From Dictyobacter formicarum (GTDB taxonomy: Bacteria; Chloroflexota; Ktedonobacteria; Ktedonobacterales; Ktedonobacteraceae): 64,000 nt of DNA. Positions 8,242 through 14,926 of the stretch are shown in pieces. The notes beneath the pieces were generated by a model that saw only the letters and a list, made by a program, of their open reading frames with translations, ran no database searches and was not told the origin of the DNA. The position numbers and the translations under genes are program-made. Where the stretch lies: contig NZ_BNJJ01000009.1 in the NCBI RefSeq assembly GCF_016587435.1, positions 186,001 to 250,000 on the forward strand, read 5' to 3'. Numbering within the stretch: the first letter of the stretch is position 1; every line of letters begins with the position of its first letter.

Positions 8242-9012
8242 ATGCCCTTATTAGAAGGTAAAAAGGCTCTTATTTTTGGTGTTGCCAATCATCGTTCTAT
8301 TGCCTGGGCGATCGCACAGGCCCTGGCACGTGAAGGTGCTCAACTCGTATTAACATATCAAGAGCGCATGGAAAAGTATGTTCGTGACCTGGCCGCCAAG
8401 ATTCCGGGCACCGAGGTTATCCCCTGTGATGTGCAGAGCGATACCGACCTGGACAGCGCTTTTGCCAAAGCTGGAGAATTACTAAATGGTCGCCTTGATA
8501 TTCTGGTCCATTGCGTGGCTTTTGCCCCAGCCAATGAATTAGAGAATCCTTTCTTGCAGACCACTCGCGAAGGTTTCCATACCGCGTTAGATATCAGCGC
8601 CTATTCGCTGGTAGCGATGGCCAGGCGTGCCGAGCCTTTGATGAAAGAACACGGCGGGAGCGTGCTGGCTCTGACCTATATGGCCAGTGAGCGCGTGATG
8701 CCAAAGTACAACGTCATGGCCGTCGCCAAAGCTGCGCTGGAATGCAGTGTCCGCTACCTGGCTTATGAAATGGGTGAGCACAACATTCGCGTGAACGCCA
8801 TCTCGGCTGGCCCATTAAACACACTGGCCGCCCGTGGCGTTTCTGGCCTCACCGGTTTCCGTGAGCAGGTGGCTCATGTCGCACCTCTGCGCCGCAACAT
8901 CGAGCAGAGCGAAGTTGGCGACACGGCCCTCTTCTTGAGCAGCGACCTGGCTCGTGCCATCACCGGCGAGATCATGTTTGTTGATGCCGGCTACAACATC
9001 ATGGGCGCATAA
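8242..9012 (+). CDS. fabI: Enoyl-[acyl-carrier-protein] reductase (NADH)
   Basis: A 256-residue divergent SDR of the FabI type, catalysing the last reduction of each fatty-acid elongation cycle (enoyl-ACP to acyl-ACP). Evidence: the FabI nucleotide motif GVANHRSIAWAIAQALAREGA, LVLTYQ, the CDV of IPCDVQSD, HCVAFAP, and the active-site spacing Tyr-x6-Lys in KYNVMAVAKAALE preceded by LTYMASERVMPKYN. The substrate loop RVNAISAGPLNTLAARGVSG is present. AGAGGAGA precedes the ATG. It has its own promoter and a strong terminator, so it is monocistronic here. Three insertion sequences lie directly downstream of the terminator. Confidence 0.95.
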   Translation: MPLLEGKKALIFGVANHRSIAWAIAQALAREGAQLVLTYQERMEKYVRDLAAKIPGTEVIPCDVQSDTDLDSAFAKAGELLNGRLDILVHCVAFAPANELENPFLQTTREGFHTALDISAYSLVAMARRAEPLMKEHGGSVLALTYMASERVMPKYNVMAVAKAALECSVRYLAYEMGEHNIRVNAISAGPLNTLAARGVSGLTGFREQVAHVAPLRRNIEQSEVGDTALFLSSDLARAITGEIMFVDAGYNIMGA

Positions 9013-9027
9013 GCGCAAAAAATGCTG

Positions 9028-9059
9028 GTGGGTATCCATTATGGATACCCACTTTTTTA
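9028..9059 (+). terminator. fabI terminator
   Basis: GTGGGTATCC, loop ATTAT, GGATACCCAC, then TTTTTTAT: a textbook intrinsic terminator 16 bases past the fabI stop. Confidence 0.9.
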
Positions 9060-9111
9060 TGCTTTAGATAGATGACAGATTATAAAAGATATCCACTAAC
9101 CCAACGTTGTC

Positions 9112-10125
9112 TAGAGCGTTGTTCATAACGATTGAACCTTATCTGTCGAGCGAGCAAGCGGATAGCCACAATGAGTGAACCAACCGAGCGCATCCGCGGA
9201 AGTAATGCAGTCCAGTGCAGTTGCAATGGCCTCTTGGAGTGCTTCCCTACTGCGCGCACCTGCCCGCCGCAACAACGTCTTGAGCTTGGAGAAGGCCTCT
9301 TCGATGGGCGAAAAGTCCGGCGAGTAGGCAGGCAGAAACAGGAGACGACAGCCGCGAGCTTCAATGGCTTGCTTGACACGCGGTCCCAGATGAATCGAGA
9401 GATTATCCAGGATCACGATTTGCCCGGGACGCAAGCTGGGGGCAAGAAGCTGCTCGACGTAGACCGTAAACGCGGCGCTATCAGCAGCTCCATCCAGTAC
9501 CAGTGCTGGCCCCATGCCGCTGGGCGACAGCGAGGCGATCGTGGTTATGATGGCCCCATAATTGCGAGGCACCTTGCCGACCGCCCGCGCTCCTCTTGGA
9601 GCGTAGGCATACAAAGGAGTCATGGCGATGTGGGCGCCGGTCTCGTCGACAAAGACCAGGTCCTGGCTCGGCAGGTGAGCGGATTGCTTGCGCCAAGCGG
9701 CGCGTTCAGCTTCCTTCTGCTCGCTTGCTCTCAGTGTCTTTTTTTTTCGCGTCCATCCCAACGCCATTCTGGCTCGACTGATGCTGGCTGGGCTGACTTT
9801 GGTGCCGTGGGAAGCTTCCCACATCTGGCAATGCTGTTCTCGGGTCGCATCGGGATGGGCTCTCAACTGCTCGAGCAGACCAGCCTGCAATGCAGCTCCT
9901 TTGACGCTCGGACGCCCAGGGATCGATTTGGGCAAGACATGGCCGCTCTCTCGTTGTTGTCTGAGATATCGCTTGATGGTAGCTGTGGAAATGGCAAACG
10001 TTTCGGCGACTTCGGCTTGGCTCTTCCCTTGCTCGATCGCTCGCAGCACACGTTGCCGCAAATCTTGGGAGTACGCTTTCATGCTTCCAGTTTATCATAG
10101 ATCAACCCTTATGAACAGTGCTCTA
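9112..10125 (-). mobile_element. IS630-family insertion sequence (first)
   Basis: About 1.0 kb bounded by TA dinucleotides at 9112-9113 and 10124-10125. Terminal inverted repeats: left end TAGAGCGTTGTTCATAA, right end (reverse complement) TAGAGCACTGTTCATAA. It carries one transposase on the minus strand. Insertion at TA with TA duplication is the rule for IS630. Its right end is directly joined to the IS701-like element. Confidence 0.9.
9123..10082 (-). CDS. IS630-family transposase
   Basis: A full-length 319-residue IS630-type DDE transposase. The N-terminus is a helix-turn-helix (QDLRQRVLRAIEQGKSQAEV then STATIKRYLRQQ). The catalytic triad is intact: Asp146 in VFVDETGAH, Asp226 in VILDNLSIH and Glu261 in SPDFSPIEEAFSKLK. 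No frameshift is needed in this copy, so it may be active. The stop is about ten bases inside the left end of the element. Confidence 0.93.
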   Translation of the reverse strand: MKAYSQDLRQRVLRAIEQGKSQAEVAETFAISTATIKRYLRQQRESGHVLPKSIPGRPSVKGAALQAGLLEQLRAHPDATREQHCQMWEASHGTKVSPASISRARMALGWTRKKKTLRASEQKEAERAAWRKQSAHLPSQDLVFVDETGAHIAMTPLYAYAPRGARAVGKVPRNYGAIITTIASLSPSGMGPALVLDGAADSAAFTVYVEQLLAPSLRPGQIVILDNLSIHLGPRVKQAIEARGCRLLFLPAYSPDFSPIEEAFSKLKTLLRRAGARSREALQEAIATALDCITSADALGWFTHCGYPLARSTDKVQSL

Positions 10126-10126
10126 G

Positions 10127-11676
10127 CGGTAGTTTGTTGACAGTGGGCCAAGAGTGATAAAATGCGGGGAGAGGAGGCATGTGAGATGACAAAACGACGA
10201 GCTATCCCGACGGCGCCCGAGCCACTGGAAACCTACGCCAGACACTTTGATGAGCTGTTTGGAAAGAGCAACCAGCGGGAAGGGTTTCGGCAGTATCTGG
10301 AAGGCTTGCTGTTGCCCTCGGAGCGCAACAAGACGCTGACCGGGTTGGTGAACACCGAGCCACTGGTCGGAGCGCAGTTGCCGCGTGCCCAAAAGTTGCA
10401 ATGGTTTCTCTCCGAAGCGGATTGGGATGCGCGCCAGGTGCAGGGGGTGCGGCTCAAGCTGCTGCGCGAAGATCCCGCAACAGCGCCCAATGCGCAGGGA
10501 GTGTTGGTCATCGATGAGACTGGTGATCGGAAGGACGGTGACAAAACGGCACATGTGGCGCGTCAGTATCTGGGAAATAGAGGCAAGATCGAGAATGGGG
10601 TCGTTTCCGTGACCAGCCTGTGGGCCGACGAACGAGTCTATTACCCGTTGGAGGTGGAGCCATACACGCCGGAGGGTTGCTTTGCCAAAGGCAAGAACGA
10701 TCCGGTGTTTCGCACCAAGCTGAAGATCGCCTTCGAACAGGTAAAGCAAGCCACGCAGGAGGGCATTCTTTTTCGTGCGGTGGTGGCGGACAACTTCTAC
10801 GGGGAGGATCGCGGCTTGAAACGCGGGCTGCGCGAGTTGAATGTGCCGTATGTCATGGCGCTTAAACCCTCCCATGCGTGGTACCATCCTGAGGAGGTGG
10901 CAGGGACGCTGCAGGACGTGGCGCAGGAGGCCGGTTGGGTAAGCCCTGAGCAACCGGGGAAGTGGGTGCGCATCGTCAGACGCTTTCGCGATGGGAGTAC
11001 GCAGGAGTGGTGGGCTGTGGAGATTGTCTCTGGACCTTATGGCCCTGACAAGAAAGAGCGTGCCATTGTGGCGAGCACCGATCCCAAGACGCTCCCCGAC
11101 CTCTCCACCTGGTACCTGGTCACCAATCTGCCCGCCCCAACTGAACGCCCGGGAAGGGAGATGCCGTTCTCGCCCGCCAGCCTGGAAGAGGTGCTCCGCC
11201 TGTATGGGCTGCGCATGTGGGTCGAGCAAAGCTACAAACACGTCAAACACGCCCTCGGCTGGTCTCAGTACCAGGTGCGCAGCGATCAAGCCATCCAACG
11301 ACATTGGCAACTGGTGTGCTGTGCCTTCTCGTTCTGCTGGTATCACGCCAGCCACCCCTGCGTTCCCAGCCCGGCAGACCAGCTGCTCACGCCAGCGGAG
11401 CCGGATCTCTCCTCTGAGAGGGATGTTCCTCCAGAGCGAGGGCAAATGGGGAAAAAAAATCAGCAAGCGCACAAGCATGAGGCCGCAGGTGTCCTGGCCT
11501 ATGGCACTGCGAGCGGTACGGGCATGGTTGGAACCCTGGATCATGTTGCGGCGTTACTGGAACGGCTGGTCGTCACTGCCCCCTCCTCCTGCTCTCCAGA
11601 GCCTTCTTCGTCAACTTGAACAGGGTCAGGCTATCGCTCTCTACAACTCTTCCTGACCCTTGTCAACAAAGTACCG
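10127..11676 (+). mobile_element. IS701-family insertion sequence
   Basis: A 1.55-kb element flanked by a 4-bp direct repeat CTAG (10123-10126 and 11677-11680), matching the YTAR-type target of IS701. Inverted ends: left CGGTAGTTTGTTGACA, right (reverse complement) CGGTACTTTGTTGACA. It was inserted at the junction of the two IS630-like elements (see findings). Confidence 0.9.
10186..11656 (+). pseudogene. IS701-family transposase with frameshift at an A8 run
   Basis: The transposase has the IS701 signatures VLVIDETGDRKDG, VVADNFYGED, and LRMWVEQSYKHVKHALGWSQYQVRSD followed by HWQLVCCAFSFCWYH. In the initial frame translation ends at 11619 with an unfamiliar tail. The expected C-terminus (PMALRAVRAWLEPWIMLRRYW... 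LQSLLRQLEQ) is in another frame, reached if one base is skipped in the run of eight A at 11452-11459, ending at 11656. This is either an inactivating frameshift or a site of transcriptional/ribosomal slippage. The ATG at 10186 has GAGAGGAGG eight bases upstream and is preferred over 10162. Confidence 0.85.
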
Positions 11677-11742
11677 CTAGTGCTCTGTTCCTCAAGTCGT
11701 GATAGAATCAGAAAGGGGGCGATCAAGGAAAGGAACAAAGAG

Positions 11743-12279
11743 ATGGCAAAAATCTTGCGAGCGCGAGCGGCTCATGATGAGAAGGAAGAGCGATGGGTCC
11801 GCAAAATGGCCGCGAGTCGGCATGGTCCAGCCGACTGGATTTTTCATGCGAAGATCGTGGCCCGCAGTTGGGATAGTGCGCGGGTAGAGACAATCGCCAA
11901 GGAGTTGGACTGTAGCCCACAGACCGTTCGCCGGAGACTGCACCGCTTCGATGCAGAAGGAATTGAAGGGTTGGGGGATCGCCCCAAAGCTGGCCGCCCC
12001 CGCCGCTTGACGACGGAAGACGACAGTCGGATCCTTGCCCTGGCTCGGTCTACCCCACCTGGTAAATTGGAGCGACTTTCTGATGGCAGCCTAGACGTGC
12101 GCGATGAGCAGGGGGCGGCTCAGTGGAGTCTGGATGCCCTGGCGCAAGCAGCCAAAGAGGCAGGAATCCAGGTCAAACGCAGCCAGATCCGCCGTATTTG
12201 CCGGCGTGAAGGGGTACGCTGGCGCCGTACCCATAGTTGGGGGAGCAGTGATGACAAAAACTTTGTCCCAAAAGGATAG
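11743..12279 (+). CDS. IS630 transposase, upstream frame (DNA-binding part)
   Basis: A 178-residue product carrying the N-terminal helix-turn-helix (VETIAKELDCSPQTVRRRLHRF), the linker GLGDRPKAGRPRRLT, and the second HTH region (WSLDALAQAAKEAGIQVKRSQIRRICRREGVRWRRTHSW). AAGGAAAGGAAC precedes the ATG at 11743. The frame stops at 12279 before the catalytic domain. A slippery heptamer C_CCA_AAA at 12267-12273, in the correct register and followed by a stem-loop, should send part of the ribosomes into the -1 frame, giving a 377-residue fusion ending at 12875. Confidence 0.85.
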   Translation: MAKILRARAAHDEKEERWVRKMAASRHGPADWIFHAKIVARSWDSARVETIAKELDCSPQTVRRRLHRFDAEGIEGLGDRPKAGRPRRLTTEDDSRILALARSTPPGKLERLSDGSLDVRDEQGAAQWSLDALAQAAKEAGIQVKRSQIRRICRREGVRWRRTHSWGSSDDKNFVPKG

Positions 12280-12322
12280 CAGTCGTCAGCCACTACATGG
12301 CGCCCCCCGACGGCTCGACGAC
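12267..12322 (+). promoter_or_regulatory. Programmed -1 frameshift signal
   Basis: Heptamer CCCAAAA at 12267-12273 in frame as C_CCA_AAA, an eight-base spacer containing the zero-frame TAG, then a stem formed by GTCGTC+AGCC (12282-12291) and GGCT+GACGAC (12312-12322, one bulged C). Confidence 0.7.
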
Positions 12323-12875
12323 CATCTGTACCGATGAATTAGGGCCCGTTCTGCCCCGGAGCTTTCCCCCAGCGCCAGGATGGTCAGCGGATGGGCACCG
12401 GATAAAAGCACCTCTGGAGTACAGTCGAGGGCTTGAGAAGACCTGGATCTATGGAGCCTTACGCGTGCGCGATGGCAAGGAACTGACCCGGTGTGCCGCT
12501 TCGCGCAATTCCAAAGGCTACATTGCTCTGCTGAACGATATCGAGGTTGACAATCCGAAAGGAGATCTGTTCGTGATCACGGATAACCTGACCAGTCACC
12601 TGAGCGCCGAAACCAATGCTTGGCTCGCAGAACATCCCCGCATCCACCAGATCTTCATTCCCAAAAGAGCTTGCTGGCTCAATCTGCAAGAGGGCTGGTG
12701 GAGGCTCTTTCGCCGTGATGCGCTGGCTGGACAGAGTTTTGCCAATCCGACCGAGATCGACCAGGCCAGGAGCGTGGCTACGGCACAACTGAATGCTCGT
12801 GCCAAGCCCTGGGTCTGGGGGCGGCCACCCAAGTCGCCTCGACATCGTCGCTGTCTCTTTTGTTACAGGATTTAA
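12273..12875 (+). CDS. IS630 transposase, downstream frame (catalytic DDE part)
   Basis: The -1 frame after the slippery site reads RIAVVSHYMAPPDGSTTICTDELGPV, the first catalytic Asp in CTDELG, the second in VITDNLTSHL, and the Glu in WLNLQEGWWRLFRRDALAGQSF. These are the expected positions of an IS630-type RNase H fold. There is no ribosome binding site of its own before the internal ATG at 12297, and the family's conserved sequence continues upstream of that ATG, so expression by frameshifting from the upstream frame is more likely than independent initiation. The stop codon lies in the right terminal inverted repeat. Confidence 0.85.
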   Translation, partial: RIAVVSHYMAPPDGSTTICTDELGPVLPRSFPPAPGWSADGHRIKAPLEYSRGLEKTWIYGALRVRDGKELTRCAASRNSKGYIALLNDIEVDNPKGDLFVITDNLTSHLSAETNAWLAEHPRIHQIFIPKRACWLNLQEGWWRLFRRDALAGQSFANPTEIDQARSVATAQLNARAKPWVWGRPPKSPRHRRCLFCYRI

Positions 12876-12918
12876 GGAACACAGCACTAGGTAAAAGAGA
12901 AAGTTGAGCGTCACAGTT

Positions 12919-13545
12919 ATGGATACTTACCAGCAAGTCATTGAAACCCTGCGCCAGTCATACAATCGCGAGAAGGCAGAACAGCGCAATCAAATGGTGA
13001 AAGAACCATGGAAAGTCACAGAGCGCCAGCACTTCCTTGATCTTCTACATCAAGAAGGTAAGAACACATTGTTAGAAATTGGGGCAGGTACTGGTGTTGA
13101 CAGCCTCTTTTTTCAAGAGCAGGGTCTGCAGGTCGTCTGCACAGATCTTTCCCCAGATATGGTTGACCTTTGTCACGAGAAAGATCTGGATGCCCACGTG
13201 ATGGACTTCCTGGGGCTGAATTTTCCAGAGAAGCCTTTTGATGCTATCTATGCTCTGAATTGTTTGCTCCATGTTCCAACCGCAGAACTGCCAGCGGTCC
13301 TGCAAAAGTTGCGCGACCTGCTACGTCCTGGTGGGCTTTTTTTCCTGGGAGTCTATGGTGGCTTTGAGGAAGAAGGCATACATAAGGATGACCAGCATCA
13401 ACCTCCACGTTTCTTCTCTCATCATACCGACGATTTTATGCGCCAGGCGACCGCTCCATATTTTGACCTGGTATCTTTTAAAGCCATTCCAATGCAGGGC
13501 CAGTACTGGCATTTTCAGTCCATGATATTGCGCACCAGAGCATAA
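12919..13545 (+). CDS. Class I SAM-dependent methyltransferase
   Basis: A 208-residue methyltransferase (213 if the TTG at 12904 is used). Motif I LLEIGAGTGVDSLFF, motif II acidic residue in VVCTDLSPDMVDLC, motif III HVMDFLGLNF, motif IV FDAIYALNCLLHVP and motif VI LRPGGLFFLGVYGG are in order; the C-terminus (MQGQYWHFQSMILR) is typical of Methyltransf_11/25 proteins acting on small molecules. The second IS630 element ends 15-30 bases upstream, so the native promoter and perhaps the ribosome binding site were separated from the gene; any expression now may come from within the element. A perfect hairpin follows the stop. Confidence 0.85.
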   Translation: MDTYQQVIETLRQSYNREKAEQRNQMVKEPWKVTERQHFLDLLHQEGKNTLLEIGAGTGVDSLFFQEQGLQVVCTDLSPDMVDLCHEKDLDAHVMDFLGLNFPEKPFDAIYALNCLLHVPTAELPAVLQKLRDLLRPGGLFFLGVYGGFEEEGIHKDDQHQPPRFFSHHTDDFMRQATAPYFDLVSFKAIPMQGQYWHFQSMILRTRA

Positions 13546-13555
13546 ACCTTTTACT

Positions 13556-13604
13556 AGAAGAGCACCCTGGTGGAGAAATCGGTTCTCCACCAGGGTGCTC
13601 TTCT
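13556..13604. terminator. 22-bp perfect hairpin after the methyltransferase gene
   Basis: Arms 13556-13577 and 13583-13604 pair perfectly around ATCGG (core GCACCCTGGTGGAGAA). It lies 10 bases past the stop and probably ends transcription, although the U-tract is poor (CTTCTGTCTGG). Confidence 0.55.
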
Positions 13605-13624
13605 GTCTGGAATATAACGCTTTA

Positions 13625-13640
13625 TGTTTCACGTGAAACG
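13625..13640. promoter_or_regulatory. parS site 8
   Basis: TGTTTCACGTGAAACG; perfect core, intergenic, the rightmost site seen in the window. Confidence 0.9.
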
Positions 13641-13823
13641 TTGCACGCAGCTATATCTGGGAGCAGGCTTTTTGGCGTCTTTAAGACTGTAGGCAGAGAA
13701 CTGCGCCAGATAAATAAGAGGCTTTGTTCCAACTGCGAGTACAGACATGAAATAAGAAACGTATTAATAGTATGTACCCATATGTCGCTAACAATAGTGA
13801 ACCTGGAAAGGAAATTACTTAGA

Positions 13824-14828
13824 ATGGCAATTAAGAATAAGCAAGTTTTACTCGCTAACCGTCCCCATGGGTGGGTACAGGAGAGCGATTTTAGTATTGT
13901 GGAGACAGATGTGCCTGCCTTAAAGGATGGTGAGGTGCTGGTAAAGAATTTATACCTGTCGCTCGATCCTTATATGCGCGGACGCATGAATGAAGGTAAA
14001 TCTTACGCAGCGAGCACGAATCTCAATGAGGTAATGGTTGGCGGAACCGTGGGAGTTGTAGTCGAGTCGAAAAATCCTGATTTTCAGGTTGATGATATGG
14101 TGCTGGGTTACTTTGGCTGGCAGACGTATGGCATTTCTGATAGCAAAGGTTTGGGTAAAATTAACGTCACCGAGCAGATTCCCGCCTCAGCCTATCTGGG
14201 TGTGCTGGGTATGCCAGGACTGACCGCCTGGGTAGGTCTGATAAGCATTGGTCAGCCAAAAGCTGGTGAAACAGTAGTAGTGTCGGCGGCTTCAGGTGCG
14301 GTAGGCAGTGTGGTTGGTCAGCTAGCTAAGGCCCATGGTTGTTATGTGGTCGGCATTGCTGGTGGCAAAACAAAATGTGACTATGTAGTCAACGAGCTAG
14401 GTTTTGATGCCTGCGTTGATTATAAAGCCGGACATCTGGTTGAGGATCTGACGGCTGCGACACCGAATGGTATTGATGTGTATTTCGAGAACGTTGGCGG
14501 CGAAATTCTGGAGGCCGTACTTGATAGACTGAATGCCCATGCACGCATTCCATTGTGTGGTTTGGTTTCTCAGTATAACGAGACCAACCCGCATCCAGTG
14601 CGCAACTTTGGCGCCTTTCTGATCAATCGCGTAAAGCTACAAGGTTTTATCGTTGGTGAGCATGCTGACCTTTTCCCGCAGGCATTCCAGGAACTAGGAC
14701 AACTGGTTGCCAGTGGCAAATTGAAATACCGCGAAACCGTGGCAGAAGGTCTGGATAATGCTCCCAAGGCTTTCATTGGGATGCTGAAGGGCGAGAACCT
14801 GGGTAAGCAGCTGGTTAAGCTGGCATAG
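13824..14828 (+). CDS. NADP-dependent oxidoreductase, CurA/prostaglandin-reductase-like (zinc-free MDR)
   Basis: A 334-residue medium-chain reductase that starts MAIKNKQVLLANRPHGWVQESDF and has the family signatures LYLSLDPYMRGRMNEGKSY, GMPGLTAWVGL, the cofactor-binding AASGAVGSVVGQLAKAHGCYVVGIAGG, YFENVGGEILEAVL and the closing GENLGKQLVKL. Members reduce alpha,beta-unsaturated ketones and aldehydes (leukotriene B4 dehydrogenase, CurA curcumin reductase) with NADPH; no zinc ligands are present. The ATG at 13824, with AAAGGA about a dozen bases upstream, matches the family N-terminus; longer in-frame extensions back to 13641 are not family-like. Convergent with the protease gene downstream. 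Confidence 0.92.
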   Translation: MAIKNKQVLLANRPHGWVQESDFSIVETDVPALKDGEVLVKNLYLSLDPYMRGRMNEGKSYAASTNLNEVMVGGTVGVVVESKNPDFQVDDMVLGYFGWQTYGISDSKGLGKINVTEQIPASAYLGVLGMPGLTAWVGLISIGQPKAGETVVVSAASGAVGSVVGQLAKAHGCYVVGIAGGKTKCDYVVNELGFDACVDYKAGHLVEDLTAATPNGIDVYFENVGGEILEAVLDRLNAHARIPLCGLVSQYNETNPHPVRNFGAFLINRVKLQGFIVGEHADLFPQAFQELGQLVASGKLKYRETVAEGLDNAPKAFIGMLKGENLGKQLVKLA

Positions 14829-14860
14829 CAATCAGCCCTTGCAGAGAATAAATAAAGAAA

Positions 14861-14912
14861 ATGCAGGTCCAGTAGGAATGTCTACCAGGCCTGCTTCTTC
14901 TTTTATCTTTTT
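14861..14912. terminator. Bidirectional terminator between convergent genes
   Basis: Imperfect stem GCAGGTCCAGTAG / CTACCAGGCCTGC with T-rich DNA (TTCTTCTTTTATCTTTTT) on the right and A-rich DNA on the left. Confidence 0.5.
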
Positions 14913-14926
14913 GGATTTAAACGCTG

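Larger units (their letters stand above)
11678..12889 (+). mobile_element. IS630-family insertion sequence (second, two-ORF type)
   Basis: A 1.2-kb element between TA at 11678-11679 and TA at 12888-12889. Inverted ends: left TAGTGCTCTGTTCCTCAA, right (reverse complement) TAGTGCTGTGTTCCTTAA. The ends resemble those of the first IS630 element but the transposase is a different lineage. The right end lies only 15-30 bases before the methyltransferase start at 12904/12919. Confidence 0.9.

Noticed and set aside
9132..10100. A 322-codon plus-strand frame opposite the IS630 transposase
   Set aside because: Shadow of the minus-strand transposase with intact DDE residues; composition is atypical.
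10123..11544. A 473-codon minus-strand frame opposite the IS701 transposase
   Set aside because: It is the complement of a confidently identified transposase and has no family features or ribosome binding site.
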